Shown in pieces: positions 48,563 through 57,967 of a stretch of DNA of 64,000 nucleotides. The number at the start of each line of letters is the position of its first letter. Positions within the stretch are counted from its first letter, which is position 1. The notes below the pieces were generated by a model. It searched no databases. It was not told the origin of the DNA and was given only the letters and a program-made list of their open reading frames with translations. The DNA comes from Candidatus Competibacteraceae bacterium (GTDB lineage: Bacteria > Pseudomonadota > Gammaproteobacteria > Competibacterales > Competibacteraceae), in contig RXIV01000010.1 of assembly GCA_003989085.1 (NCBI GenBank), positions 32,847-96,846 of the forward strand, in the 5' to 3' direction. A program made the position numbers and the translations under genes.

Positions 48563-51500
48563 ATGCGATCTTTCATTCCGCCAAACATCTTCACCCTGAA
48601 CGCTCATCGTCAATTGCCGCTGCGCATCCACATCGCCACCTTGTTCATCGCCCTGATTCTGCTGCTGGGCGGCGCGGTGATCTGGAACAATTACACCGAA
48701 ACCACCCGGCTGATGCTGCATGTGGCGGACGAGCGCTTCGAACGGATTGCCGACCAGACCCGACAACAACTCCACAACCTCTATGCCCCGGTCACGATCA
48801 CGGTCGATTTACTGGCATGGCAACGGCTGACGTTCGCCCGTTCACTGGACGAACGGTTGAATAGCCTCCACTACTTGCGGGAAGCCTTGGAGCAAGCCCA
48901 TCAGGTGTCCGCATTATTTATCGGCTACGACAACGGCGATTTCTTCCTGCTACGACCCCTGCCGGTGGATTCGCCATTGCGTACGGCATTCAATGCCCCG
49001 GAACTGGCCCGTTACCTGGTACAGAGCGTGGAACGCGACGCGGCGGGCGCCACCATCGGGACTTTCCTGTTTTACGACAACGCCCTGAACCTGCTGCGCC
49101 GCGATCCCCGGCCCGATTACGGTTTTGAACCCCGCAGCCGACCCTGGTACCGGATGGCGCAGGAACGGACAGAACGAGTGCAAACCGATCCCTACCTGTT
49201 CTTCACCAGCCGTGAAGTAGGCGCCACCATTGCCCGGCGCACCGCAGCCGGAACGGCGGTGGTCGGCGCTGATCTCACTTTAAACCAGGTTTCCGCCGTG
49301 CTGGCCGCCAGCCGGTTCCTGCCCCGCGCCGAACTGGCGCTGTTCGATGAACGTGGACAGGTACTGGCCTACCCGGAGGCAGAACGGCTGCTGCGGCTGG
49401 AAGGGGTGGATGAATCGCGATTAGCCGCCCTGTTTGAGCTGGACGCGCCGGTGCTGGACCGTCTGGATCGCGATCTGCGCGATCCCCAGCGCCGGGCAGT
49501 GCGGTTGGATCCGGCGGGCTTTACCCTGGATATTGCCGGGCAACTCTGGCGGGGTGCGGTGAAAACCCTGCCGGTTCAGGGCGGGAAAAACCTGTATCTG
49601 GCGCTAGCTGTCCCCCAAATCGATCTGCTGGCCGATGCGGCGCGGATCCGTAATCAGTCGCTATTGATTGCGCTAGGCCTGGTGTTGCTGGCGCTGCCGG
49701 TTGCCTGGTTGCTGGCGAACCGCATCGCCCGCCATTTGCATAGCTTGGTCGGTGAGGCGGCGCGGATCCGCCGCTTCGAGTTTCAGGAACCGATTGCGGT
49801 GCGCTCGATCATCACCGAAGTTAATCAATTGGCCCAGGCAATGGAGCTGATGAAATCCACTATCCGCCGCTTTCTCGACATTGGCGCGGCGCTAGCGGCT
49901 GAACAGCATTTCGAGCGCCTGCTTGACCGGGTGCTGGCCGAAACCCTGGCGCTGGCCCAGGCTGATGCGGGTCTGTTGCTGCTGGTCAGCGATGACGAGC
50001 ATGAACTGCAACCCGCCGCCGTCCGGTTGCGGCGCGAGGCTGATCCGGTAGCGGTCACTCAACTCGCCGCCTTGTCCCTGACTGATCCTGCACCTCATCC
50101 GCTGGTTCAGGCTGCCCAGGCTGTTGCTCCTCAAGTGCAAACACTCGTGGACAGCGAGCTGCTGGCCGACTATCTGGCGCCGCTAACCGCTGCACCAGTG
50201 GAACACCCGGAGCAGTTGATCATCGTGCCGCTGCGTAACCGTCAGCAGGAACTGGTCGGCACTCTGGTGCTGCTGATTGCCGAAGATACGAAGCAGGTTA
50301 AGCGGGGTGTTTCGCCGGAACTGCTGGCTTTTATCGCCGCGCTATCGGGCACCTCAGCAGTTTCCATCGAAAACCAGCGTTTGCTGCACGCCCAGAAAAA
50401 CCTGTTTGAAGCCTTTATCCGACTGCTGGCCGATGCCATTGACGCCAAGAGTCCCTACACCGGCGGCCACTGTGCCCGGGTGCCGGAATTGACCAAACTG
50501 CTGGCCCAGGCGGCCTGCGCCACCCGCCAAGGCCCGTTCCGGGACTTCACTCTCAGCGAGGCGGAATGGGAGGAGTTGCACATCGCCTGCTGGCTACACG
50601 ACTGCGGCAAGATCACCACCCCGGAGTATGTGGTGGATAAGGCCACCAAGCTGGAAACAATTTACGACCGGATTCACGAAGTACGGATGCGCTTCGAAGT
50701 GCTCAAGCGCGATGCCGAAATAGACTACTGGCGGCAAGTGGCCGACGGTGGCGACCGGCAGGCGCTACGAGCGGAATTGGAAGCGCAATGGCAAACCCTC
50801 GACGAGGAATTCACCTTCATCGCCCGCTGCAATCAGGGCGGCGAGTTCATGAGCCCCGAACAGATCGCCCGCGTCAAACGCATCGCTGAACGGACTTGGC
50901 AGCGCACCCTCGACGACCGGATCGGCCTCTCGCACGAGGAGCAAGCACGCAAGGAACGCGTCCCAGCACTACCGCTGCCGGTGCAGGAACCATTATTAGC
51001 CGACAAACCGGAGCATCGCTTCGAACGCGGCCCGCAGGATCGGATTGAGCCGAATAATCCTTGGGGATTCCAACTGGACACGCCGGAACTGCTATACGAC
51101 CGGGGCGAGTTGCACAATCTGTGCATCGGACGCGGCACCCTGACCGGGGAAGAGCGTTACAAGATCAACGAACACATCATCCAGACTATCATCATGCTGT
51201 CGCGGTTGCCCTTCCCCAAACCGTTGCGGCGGGTGCCGGAGATCGCCGGCGGTCACCACGAGAAAATGGACGGCGCTGGCTATCCGAAACGGCTGCGCCG
51301 CGACCAGATGAGCTTGCTGGCGCGGATGATGGCGATTGCCGATATTTTCGAGGCGCTGACTGCCGTTGATCGGCCATACAAATTAGGCAAGACCCTGAGC
51401 GAAGCCCTACGGATCATGGCCCGAATGTGCGAAGAGGGGCACATTGATCCCGATCTGTTCGCACTGTTCCTACGGGCCGGCGTCTTCCATCGCTATGCGG

Positions 51501-51613
51501 AAGGCTTTCTGCGCCCGGAACAGATCGATGCGGTGCGGATTGAGGACTACCTGACAGCGGACTTAACCGGCCGCTCAGCCGCCGTCCACACGAATCCCAC
51601 TGCATCCGGTTAG
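48563..51613 (+). CDS. Membrane sensor with Cache, HAMP, GAF and HD-GYP domains
   Basis: Putative cyclic di-GMP phosphodiesterase. From the ATG at 48563 (AGGAG upstream), 1016 aa: TM1 (about 22-44), a periplasmic Cache region (about 45-360), TM2 (about 366-386), HAMP, GAF (about 450-610), then an HD domain (GGHCARVPE and CWLHDCGKITTPEYV, about 677) and the GYP part (GGHHEKMDGAGYPKRL, about 895). About 130-180 residues separate the HD and GYP motifs, more than in minimal HD-GYP domains. The Cache domain may bind a small molecule. It is not in an operon with any evident partner. Confidence 0.88.
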   Translation: MRSFIPPNIFTLNAHRQLPLRIHIATLFIALILLLGGAVIWNNYTETTRLMLHVADERFERIADQTRQQLHNLYAPVTITVDLLAWQRLTFARSLDERLNSLHYLREALEQAHQVSALFIGYDNGDFFLLRPLPVDSPLRTAFNAPELARYLVQSVERDAAGATIGTFLFYDNALNLLRRDPRPDYGFEPRSRPWYRMAQERTERVQTDPYLFFTSREVGATIARRTAAGTAVVGADLTLNQVSAVLAASRFLPRAELALFDERGQVLAYPEAERLLRLEGVDESRLAALFELDAPVLDRLDRDLRDPQRRAVRLDPAGFTLDIAGQLWRGAVKTLPVQGGKNLYLALAVPQIDLLADAARIRNQSLLIALGLVLLALPVAWLLANRIARHLHSLVGEAARIRRFEFQEPIAVRSIITEVNQLAQAMELMKSTIRRFLDIGAALAAEQHFERLLDRVLAETLALAQADAGLLLLVSDDEHELQPAAVRLRREADPVAVTQLAALSLTDPAPHPLVQAAQAVAPQVQTLVDSELLADYLAPLTAAPVEHPEQLIIVPLRNRQQELVGTLVLLIAEDTKQVKRGVSPELLAFIAALSGTSAVSIENQRLLHAQKNLFEAFIRLLADAIDAKSPYTGGHCARVPELTKLLAQAACATRQGPFRDFTLSEAEWEELHIACWLHDCGKITTPEYVVDKATKLETIYDRIHEVRMRFEVLKRDAEIDYWRQVADGGDRQALRAELEAQWQTLDEEFTFIARCNQGGEFMSPEQIARVKRIAERTWQRTLDDRIGLSHEEQARKERVPALPLPVQEPLLADKPEHRFERGPQDRIEPNNPWGFQLDTPELLYDRGELHNLCIGRGTLTGEERYKINEHIIQTIIMLSRLPFPKPLRRVPEIAGGHHEKMDGAGYPKRLRRDQMSLLARMMAIADIFEALTAVDRPYKLGKTLSEALRIMARMCEEGHIDPDLFALFLRAGVFHRYAEGFLRPEQIDAVRIEDYLTADLTGRSAAVHTNPTASG

Positions 51614-51622
51614 ATCGGAGAG

Positions 51623-51653
51623 CGGAACGCGGGCAGGGAGTGCTCACGTTCCG
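51623..51653. repeat. Hairpin 1 of a palindromic pair
   Basis: CGGAACG (51623-51629) and CGTTCCG (51647-51653) form a 7-bp stem with a 17-nt loop, between the convergent HD-GYP and pgi genes. It directly precedes a larger hairpin. Confidence 0.5.
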
Positions 51654-51656
51654 TCT

Positions 51657-51700
51657 CAGAGCTTTCGCTTCGGCCATTCGCGCCGGAAGCGAAAGCTCTG
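51657..51700. repeat. Hairpin 2: 15-bp perfect inverted repeat
   Basis: CAGAGCTTTCGCTTC (51657-51671) is exactly complementary to 51686-51700, with the stem continuing through GGC/GCC past one bulged base. No T tract follows. Together with the preceding hairpin it resembles a dispersed extragenic palindromic element, or a bidirectional transcription stop. Confidence 0.65.
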
Positions 51701-51714
51701 CAATACCGTTCAGC

Positions 51715-53355
51715 TCAATCTGGAGCCTGACAAAACGCGATCAGTCCCAGGGTTGACGCATCATGCTCGCCAGCGGGCCGCTCACCCTTCAACTCCGGCA
51801 AAATGGCGTTCGCCAGTTGCTTACCCAGTTCAACGCCCCATTGATCGAAGGAGTTGATGTTCCAGACCACACCCTGGACAAAAACCTTGTGTTCGTACAT
51901 CGCCAGCAGCGACCCCAGAACCTGCGGAGTCAGCCGACGGTAAAACAGGCTGGTACTGGGCCGGTTGCCGGGGAACACCTTGTAGGGCAGCAGTTTCTCC
52001 AGCGCCTCACCGCTCAAGCCCTGCTTCTCCAGTTCAGCGCGGGCTTGCGCTTCCGTTTTGCCGACCATCAACGCCTCAGCCTGGGCCAGCGCATTGGCCA
52101 GCAGAATGGCGTGATGATCGCCAATCGGATTCGGGCTGTGCGCCGGGGCCAGAAAATCGGACGGAACCAGATGAGTTCCCTGGTGCAATAACTGATAAAA
52201 AGCGTGCTGGCCGTTATTGCCCAGTCCGCCCCACAGAATCGGCCCGGTGTTGACCTTGACCGCTTGTCCAGCGCGATCAATCGACTTGCCATTGCTTTCC
52301 ATGTCCAGTTGTTGCAGATAATCCGGCAGCGAACGCAGATAGTCGTCATAGACCAGCGTGACCTGACTGGCTGCGCCAAAAAAGTCGATATACCAGACCC
52401 CCAGCAAGCCCAGAATCGCCGGCAGATTCTCCTCCAGCGGCGCAGTGCGGAAATGCTCATCCATCGCATGAGCACCATCCAGCAACTCGATAAAATGATC
52501 CATGCCCAGATAAACCACAATCGGCAGGCCGATGGCCGACCACAGCGAATAGCGCCCGCCCACCCAGTCCCAAAACTCGAACATATTGGCGGTATCAATG
52601 CCGAATTGACTCACCCCCGCTGCATTAGTGGACACCGCCACGAAATGCCGGGCCACCGCTGCCTCATCGCCTAATTCCTTGACCAGCCAGGCGCGCGCGG
52701 TATGGGCGTTGGTCATGGTCTCCTGCGTCGTGAAGGTCTTGGAGGCGATGATAAACAAGGTGCTTTCCGGGTCGCACTCGGCCAGTACATAACTGATGTG
52801 CGCGCCATCGACATTGGAGACAAAGTGCATCCGCAAGGTCGGATCACCGAACGGTTCCAGAGCCTGACAGACCATTTTCGGGCCTAAATCGGAACCGCCG
52901 ATACCAATGTTGACCACATCGCGGATTCGCTTGCCGGTATGACCGCGCCACTTGCCGCGGCGAATCTGGTCAGCGAACTTGCGCATATGCTCCAGCACCG
53001 CGTTCACCTCCGGCATGACCTCCTGGCCCTTGACCTGGATGGGCCGGTTGCTGCGGTTGCGTAAAGCGATATGCAGGACCGAGCGTTGCTCGGTATGGTT
53101 GATCATTTCGCCATTGAACGCCCGGTCGATCCATTCCGGCAATTGCGCCTGGCGAGCCAGTTCGATTAACAGAGGCAGCGTGTCATCAGTGATGCGGTGT
53201 TTGGAAAAATCAACCAGCAGATCGCCGAAGTACCGGGAGAATCGGGTAAAACGGTCTGGATCGGCGGCAAACAGCTCGCGCAAATGCAGTTGAGCGACCT
53301 CAGCATAATGGGCTTGCAGTGCTTGCCAGACCGGCAGGTTGCTGGGAGCAGACAT
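51715..53355 (-). CDS. pgi: Glucose-6-phosphate isomerase
   Basis: Interconverts glucose 6-phosphate and fructose 6-phosphate. 546 aa from the ATG at 53353-53355 (AAGGA upstream), close to 549 in E. coli; an upstream extension to 53421 is not needed. Conserved parts: [45 protein letters not shown], the active-site region [19 protein letters not shown] and [19 protein letters not shown]. Confidence 0.97.
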   Translation of the reverse strand: MSAPSNLPVWQALQAHYAEVAQLHLRELFAADPDRFTRFSRYFGDLLVDFSKHRITDDTLPLLIELARQAQLPEWIDRAFNGEMINHTEQRSVLHIALRNRSNRPIQVKGQEVMPEVNAVLEHMRKFADQIRRGKWRGHTGKRIRDVVNIGIGGSDLGPKMVCQALEPFGDPTLRMHFVSNVDGAHISYVLAECDPESTLFIIASKTFTTQETMTNAHTARAWLVKELGDEAAVARHFVAVSTNAAGVSQFGIDTANMFEFWDWVGGRYSLWSAIGLPIVVYLGMDHFIELLDGAHAMDEHFRTAPLEENLPAILGLLGVWYIDFFGAASQVTLVYDDYLRSLPDYLQQLDMESNGKSIDRAGQAVKVNTGPILWGGLGNNGQHAFYQLLHQGTHLVPSDFLAPAHSPNPIGDHHAILLANALAQAEALMVGKTEAQARAELEKQGLSGEALEKLLPYKVFPGNRPSTSLFYRRLTPQVLGSLLAMYEHKVFVQGVVWNINSFDQWGVELGKQLANAILPELKGERPAGEHDASTLGLIAFCQAPD

Positions 53356-53611
53356 GGACAGCTTCCTTATCAGGTGATTGGAACTGAAACTGGAACGCCG
53401 GCAAAACCGGATGCGGGCCATGCGGGGCGTCGGGCGGCGGTAATGCGCTCAGCCCGCATGACTCTCTGCTTGAATATAGTGTCCGCCGGGTTCGCTGTCG
53501 AATGGTGCGCCCCAAAATCGCCCCACGCCGTGCATCTTCTCCAAAACTGCGAATAATGCGTCATACTCATCACCACTCTCATTGTATGGGTCAACCCGAG
53601 CGACGCTACAC

Positions 53612-55876
53612 ATGAACGACGCTGCCGAATTTGAGACTTCACTGACCGGGGCAATCGACTTTTTCCAGAACCTGCGGCGGAAACTGGGGACGTTGGATGC
53701 GGAGACTGGTGTTCAGCACAGCCAGTTACAGGATCTCGCCACTTCGATTGCGGCGATTCAGCAGGATCAGCAGCAGGTGGAGCACACGCTCGCCGCCTTG
53801 GCCGGTAACCTGCAAATCCAGGGCGATGCCTTGCGTGAGGAACTGCATACGGCGCTGGAACAGCGGGTGCCAGCGGAACAGCTCGCGGCGCTGGAAGCGC
53901 AACTGCTCGGTCACAGCCACGACTTGCACGATCTGATCGCGGCGATCCACAGCCTTGGTCAAGACTCGCAAACGATTCGGGATCAGGTTCAGGCGCTGGA
54001 AGCCAGTCTTCAAGCGCTGGAAGGCCTGGCTCCGACTGTTGAGGCGGGTCAGGCGCAATGGCAGCAGTTGCAGCAAGAGATTGCCGGGTTGAAGGTTGAT
54101 CTGGAAACCCAGCGTCTGGCGCTGACCGACGCCGGCCAGATTCAGCAAAGCCTGCAACGCCAGCAAGATCGCCTCAAACACGTTGAAAGCTTCATGGGCA
54201 AGGTCGCGGCGGATAGCAACTCCACCCGCCAGATTCTGAATGTCCTGCAAACCGATCTGACCACTCAGAGCGATACGCTGCGGGAATTTGACCAGTTCTG
54301 GCGGGATAGCTTTGCTGCCGGTCTGGATCGGGCGCCGTCACCGGAAACGCCAGTGGCTGCTACCTTGGACCAGAGTCCCGCTCCTGAATCAGCCGCCATC
54401 GCCCAGCAATCACTGGACCAGAGCAGCGCAGCCACTGCCGCTACTGATCAGGAATACGCCGATATTCAGCAAGAACTGGCCGCTGTTCAGGCCGCGCTCA
54501 CCGATCAGGGCGAGCGTCTGAACGGTCAGGATGCTGGCCTGGTCGCACTGCGTAGCGCCCTGTGGGAACAGCTGCAAAATCAGCAGGATCAGCTGGGCGA
54601 GCTGGCGTCCGTCCTGAACGATTTGCGACAGACTCCAGTTCCCGCCGCCACTGAAATGGACGAACTGGCCGCCGAACTGAGCGCCCTGCGCGAGACCCTG
54701 ACGCCCCGGATCGAGACGCTGGACGAGTTGCAACAGTCGGCGCAGCGGCAAATCCAGAACCAGTGGGACCAGATCAGCGCGCTGGAAACGACACTCAATG
54801 AATTGCGGCAAGCTCCGGTTCCGGCCTCTACTGGCTTGGACGCTTTCGCGGCTGATCTGAGCGCCTTGCACGAAACCCTAACGCCCCGGATCGAGGCGCT
54901 GGATGATGCCCAACAAGCGCTGCGGCGCCAGAGCCAAACTCAGCAGGACCAACTCGGCGAGCTGGAAATGGCCCTCAATGACCTGCGACAAGGGCCGGTT
55001 TCTGAAAGTGAGATCCAACTATTTAATGCTGAACTGGCGACACTTCATCAGGCGCTGGCCGATCAGAGCGCGGCGTTAAATCACTTGCAACGGGCTGCCG
55101 ATCAGCGCTTTGCCGATGTGAGTGCGGCGCTTGAAACACAGCGTCTGGCCGAGATGCAGCGGGAGTTGATTCAACCTGTCCCCGTCACCGCGCCATCGCT
55201 GCCCACCGACGCCATTCAACAGCATCTGGCGGAACTTCAGGACAGTGTCGATGCGCTGGAAAACCGGCTGGTCAGCCAGGCGCAAGCATTCAGCGGCAAT
55301 TTCGAACAATTCCGGGGATTGCGCAACGATATTCAGGCGGTGCAGGAGCAGATAGCCAAGCTGGAATCGACGCCCCAGCACTGGATCGCTATTGAACAGA
55401 ATCTGGCTGATCAAGAACAGGAAGTCGCCCAACTGAAGGACGCTCTGCAACAAGTCCAGGCCGATGCACAACAGTTGTTCGAAGTCACCGTGCAGAGCAG
55501 CGCTCCGCAAGCTGTCGATCTGGAAGCCCGGCTGGTGAGTCACTCCGAACAACTGGAAGCGCTAAGCGCTGTGGTTGAAACCATCCGCACCGACGCCAAG
55601 GCGACCCAGGATAAAGTCGTCACCATGGCCTCGAATGTCGCCAAGCGGATGCACGAGTTCCAGAATCAGGTGACCGCTATCGAAACCACCCAGGGCGAAC
55701 GGCTCCAGGAGCTTGAACAGAAAATTATCTGGTTGCAGGCAGCGCTGGAGACGGTGGAGAGTCAGCGCAAGCCGCGCCGCTGGTTCAGCATGCCGGCTTC
55801 ACTCACCGTACTCGTCCTGACGGTGGGCGCGACTCTGATGGCGCTGGCCACCCAGGCGATCCGGGCTGCCGGCTGA
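53612..55876 (+). CDS. Large coiled-coil protein with internal repeats and a C-terminal transmembrane anchor
   Basis: 754 aa from the ATG at 53612, dominated by Q, L, A, E and D in long helical coiled coils. One TM lies at the very end (about 726-750, PASLTVLVLTVGATLMALAT), with only a few residues after it, so the protein is probably tail-anchored with the coiled coil in the cytoplasm. Three tandem 60-residue units lie at about 322-501. There are no enzymatic motifs and no signal peptide. I do not recognise the family; a scaffold or spacing role is an inference. Confidence 0.75.
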   Translation: MNDAAEFETSLTGAIDFFQNLRRKLGTLDAETGVQHSQLQDLATSIAAIQQDQQQVEHTLAALAGNLQIQGDALREELHTALEQRVPAEQLAALEAQLLGHSHDLHDLIAAIHSLGQDSQTIRDQVQALEASLQALEGLAPTVEAGQAQWQQLQQEIAGLKVDLETQRLALTDAGQIQQSLQRQQDRLKHVESFMGKVAADSNSTRQILNVLQTDLTTQSDTLREFDQFWRDSFAAGLDRAPSPETPVAATLDQSPAPESAAIAQQSLDQSSAATAATDQEYADIQQELAAVQAALTDQGERLNGQDAGLVALRSALWEQLQNQQDQLGELASVLNDLRQTPVPAATEMDELAAELSALRETLTPRIETLDELQQSAQRQIQNQWDQISALETTLNELRQAPVPASTGLDAFAADLSALHETLTPRIEALDDAQQALRRQSQTQQDQLGELEMALNDLRQGPVSESEIQLFNAELATLHQALADQSAALNHLQRAADQRFADVSAALETQRLAEMQRELIQPVPVTAPSLPTDAIQQHLAELQDSVDALENRLVSQAQAFSGNFEQFRGLRNDIQAVQEQIAKLESTPQHWIAIEQNLADQEQEVAQLKDALQQVQADAQQLFEVTVQSSAPQAVDLEARLVSHSEQLEALSAVVETIRTDAKATQDKVVTMASNVAKRMHEFQNQVTAIETTQGERLQELEQKIIWLQAALETVESQRKPRRWFSMPASLTVLVLTVGATLMALATQAIRAAG
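54575..55114 (+). repeat. Three 180-bp tandem repeats in the coiled-coil gene
   Basis: Units start at 54575, 54755 and 54935, exactly 180 bp apart, each encoding about 60 residues that open with Q-x-Q-x-D-Q and hold LNDLRQ or LNELRQ and, in the first two, TLTPRIE. The first two are the most alike; the third has diverged. Confidence 0.85.
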
Positions 55877-55920
55877 TTCAGCCCAGTTTTCCCTCATCAG
55901 ATAGAGTTATACGCAGGTTT

Positions 55921-56724
55921 TTAGCTGGCATAAGGCTGGACAGTATGCCCATGATGCAGCGGGCCGCGTCCCTGACCAAGGCTCGGCGCAGTGCGAATGG
56001 CTTCCCGCACATAAGCCAGCGCCCGTCGCACCGCTGCATTCAGCGCCAGCCCCTGCGCCAGCCCAACCGCAATGGCGGAGGCCAGGGTGCATCCGGAACC
56101 GTGGGTATTGCGGCTCTCTAACCGGGGCGCGGTAAAGGCTTCCTCGCCGCTGCGCCAGATCAACCAGTCCGTCACCATGTCGCCGCCCAGATCGCCCCCC
56201 TTGACCAGCACTGCTGTCGGCCCCAGTTCCAGCAAGCGCCGACCCGCCACCGCCAGATCATCCGGCTCCCGGATGGTCAGTCCGCTCAGCGCCTCGGCCT
56301 CGCGGCGATTGGGCGTGATCAAAGCAGCGCGGGGTAACAGTCGCCGGATCAGGGTCTCGACTGCCGCTGGATCGAGCAGGGCATCGCCGCCCTTGGCGTA
56401 CATCACCGGATCGACCACGACTGGAATCCCTGCCGCCGCGCTGTCCAACACCGCCGCCACCGCATCAATGACCGCCGCGTGATGCAACATGCCGGTCTTG
56501 ACGCAATCAGCGCCGATGTCGTCCAGCACCACCTGCATTTGCTGGGCGATGAAGGCCGGCGCTACCCCAACGATGCCGAACACACCCTGAGTATTCTGTG
56601 CGGTCAGCGCCGTGATTGCAGTCGCCGCATAGCCGCCCAGCGCCGTTACTGTCTTTAAATCGGCTTGAATTCCGGCACCGCCGCCAGAGTCCGAACCTGC
56701 TACCACCAGCACCCGTCCGCTCAT
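55921..56724 (-). CDS. thiD: Hydroxymethylpyrimidine/phosphomethylpyrimidine kinase
   Basis: Phosphorylates HMP and HMP-P in thiamine synthesis. The N-terminal VAGSDSGGGAGIQADLKT, the mid VVDPVMYAKGGDAL and C-terminal TLASAIAVGLAQGLAL (anion hole region, NTHGSGCT) are typical. The ATG at 56722-56724 is preceded by AAGG; an in-frame TTG lies one codon upstream. No TPP riboswitch is evident in the short upstream gap; no other thi genes are nearby. Confidence 0.95.
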   Translation of the reverse strand: MSGRVLVVAGSDSGGGAGIQADLKTVTALGGYAATAITALTAQNTQGVFGIVGVAPAFIAQQMQVVLDDIGADCVKTGMLHHAAVIDAVAAVLDSAAAGIPVVVDPVMYAKGGDALLDPAAVETLIRRLLPRAALITPNRREAEALSGLTIREPDDLAVAGRRLLELGPTAVLVKGGDLGGDMVTDWLIWRSGEEAFTAPRLESRNTHGSGCTLASAIAVGLAQGLALNAAVRRALAYVREAIRTAPSLGQGRGPLHHGHTVQPYAS

Positions 56725-56812
56725 CAAAAATGCCTTTTAGTGTCGAAGGTTTAAGACCATTGCGCGAGGCGACGAAAACCAGTAGCGTACCGCGCTTTCT
56801 TCACAGCCCCCG

Positions 56813-57355
56813 ATGATTATACCCATGCGGATTGAATCCCCCTTGTGTCTGTACACTGGCGTCGTCCCCCCTGAATGGATAGACTACAATGGTCACATGA
56901 ATGTGGCTTACTATGTTCTAGCATTTGATCATGCGACCGACGCTTTCATGGACGCGCTGGGCATGGGGCAGGCTTACCGGGATCGCGAGAATTGTTCGGG
57001 GTTTGTGGTGGAAACCCATGTGAACTACCAGCGCGAGCTGGTAGCGAATGATCCCATGCGGATTAGCACACAGCTGCTTGGCTTCGACCGTAAGCGGATT
57101 CATTGCTTTCACCGCCTGTATCACGCTGCTCGGGGATTTCTAGCGGCGACCACCGAACTGATGCTGATCCATGTCGATTTAGCCGAGCGCCACAGTACGT
57201 CGATGCCTCTGCCCGCGCTGGATCAATTGGGCGCTATCATGGCTCAGCATATCCAGTTGCCCCGGCCACCCCAATCCGGCCGGGTGATGGGGGTGCGCGC
57301 CAAATCGCCCACCCTGCAACTGGAACTGCCGGCCCTGCGGCGGGCCGCCCGCTAA
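56813..57355 (+). CDS. Hotdog-fold thioesterase, betainyl-CoA thioesterase-like
   Basis: 180 aa hotdog protein with the 4HBT pattern WIDYNGHMNVAYYVLAFDHA and the mid-strand VETHVNYQRELVANDPMRI. It resembles acyl-CoA thioesterases of the FadM/betainyl-CoA (CdhB-like) group. A second ATG at 56825 (MRIESPL) may be the real start. Divergent from thiD. The substrate cannot be told from sequence. Confidence 0.82.
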   Translation: MIIPMRIESPLCLYTGVVPPEWIDYNGHMNVAYYVLAFDHATDAFMDALGMGQAYRDRENCSGFVVETHVNYQRELVANDPMRISTQLLGFDRKRIHCFHRLYHAARGFLAATTELMLIHVDLAERHSTSMPLPALDQLGAIMAQHIQLPRPPQSGRVMGVRAKSPTLQLELPALRRAAR

Positions 57356-57381
57356 ATCCCGCTAAATAGCGTATGGATCAG

Positions 57382-57409
57382 CCGACATTCAGCCTGGTCA
57401 GCCTATAGT
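57382..57409 (+). promoter_or_regulatory. Promoter candidate for the glycine-zipper gene
   Basis: CCGACA (57382-57387), 16 bp, TATAGT (57404-57409), 36 bp before the ATG at 57446. GGAG precedes the start codon. The -35 matches four of six consensus bases. Confidence 0.4.
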
Positions 57410-57445
57410 GATGGTTAACTAAGTTCACTGCTGGAGAAAATAGCC

Positions 57446-57817
57446 ATGATCAAACAGGCGATACCGACCTTGCTGTGCGCAGCGCTGCTCAGCGTTCCGG
57501 CAACGCTCTGGGCGGGCGGCAGAGGCGATGCCATTCTGGGCGGCGCAGTCGGCGGCGCACTGGGCGCAGCGATTGGTTCCGAAGTGGGCGGGCGCGACGG
57601 CGCAATTGTGGGTGGGGCCATCGGCGGCGCCACAGGAACGGCCCTCGCCACCCGGCGTCACCGGTACTCATACCCGGAGCCGGTGAGCGCGAGTCGCTAC
57701 CGGTATGTGGAGCGACCGGTCTATGCCGGGCCACGCGACTACGGCCCGCCGCCTGGCTATTATCGGGGTCGGGGGCAAGGCCACGGACACCGCCATTATC
57801 ACGGTTACGACGATTAG
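57446..57817 (+). CDS. Glycine-zipper exported protein
   Basis: 123 aa with a signal peptide (ends near LWAGG) and two glycine zippers (ILGGAVGGALGAAIGSEVGG, AIVGGAIGGATGTALA). The C-terminal part is basic, aromatic and rich in Arg, Tyr, His and Gly (SRYRYVERPVYAGPRD, RGQGHGHRHYHGYDD). Similar small proteins are found in outer membranes; function unknown. A strong terminator follows the gene. Confidence 0.75.
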   Translation: MIKQAIPTLLCAALLSVPATLWAGGRGDAILGGAVGGALGAAIGSEVGGRDGAIVGGAIGGATGTALATRRHRYSYPEPVSASRYRYVERPVYAGPRDYGPPPGYYRGRGQGHGHRHYHGYDD

Positions 57818-57869
57818 GTCAGCAGCGGCTGGCCCTGCCGGTCAACCGTCACGGATCAAGCGCTCACAC

Positions 57870-57920
57870 ATCCGCTCTGAACGGAACCCGAAAGTTCGGG
57901 GCTGATCAGAGCGGATTTTT
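57870..57920 (+). terminator. Rho-independent terminator with nested hairpin
   Basis: ATCCGCTCTGA (57870-57880) pairs with TCAGAGCGGAT (57906-57916), an 11-bp stem, enclosing a second CCCGA/TCGGG hairpin (57887-57900). T5 follows at 57916-57920. It ends the glycine-zipper transcript and isolates it from the gsp operon. Confidence 0.8.
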
Positions 57921-57967
57921 GTTATCCTCGGCTTGTTATTCTTAACCCGTGATGGTCAGATTTAGCT

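Noticed and set aside
54575..55114. Regular repeats suggesting a CRISPR array
   Set aside because: Unit is 180 bp, coding and in frame; there are no short repeats with unique spacers.
56728..56812. TPP riboswitch before thiD
   Set aside because: The gap is too short and lacks the conserved thi-box sequences.
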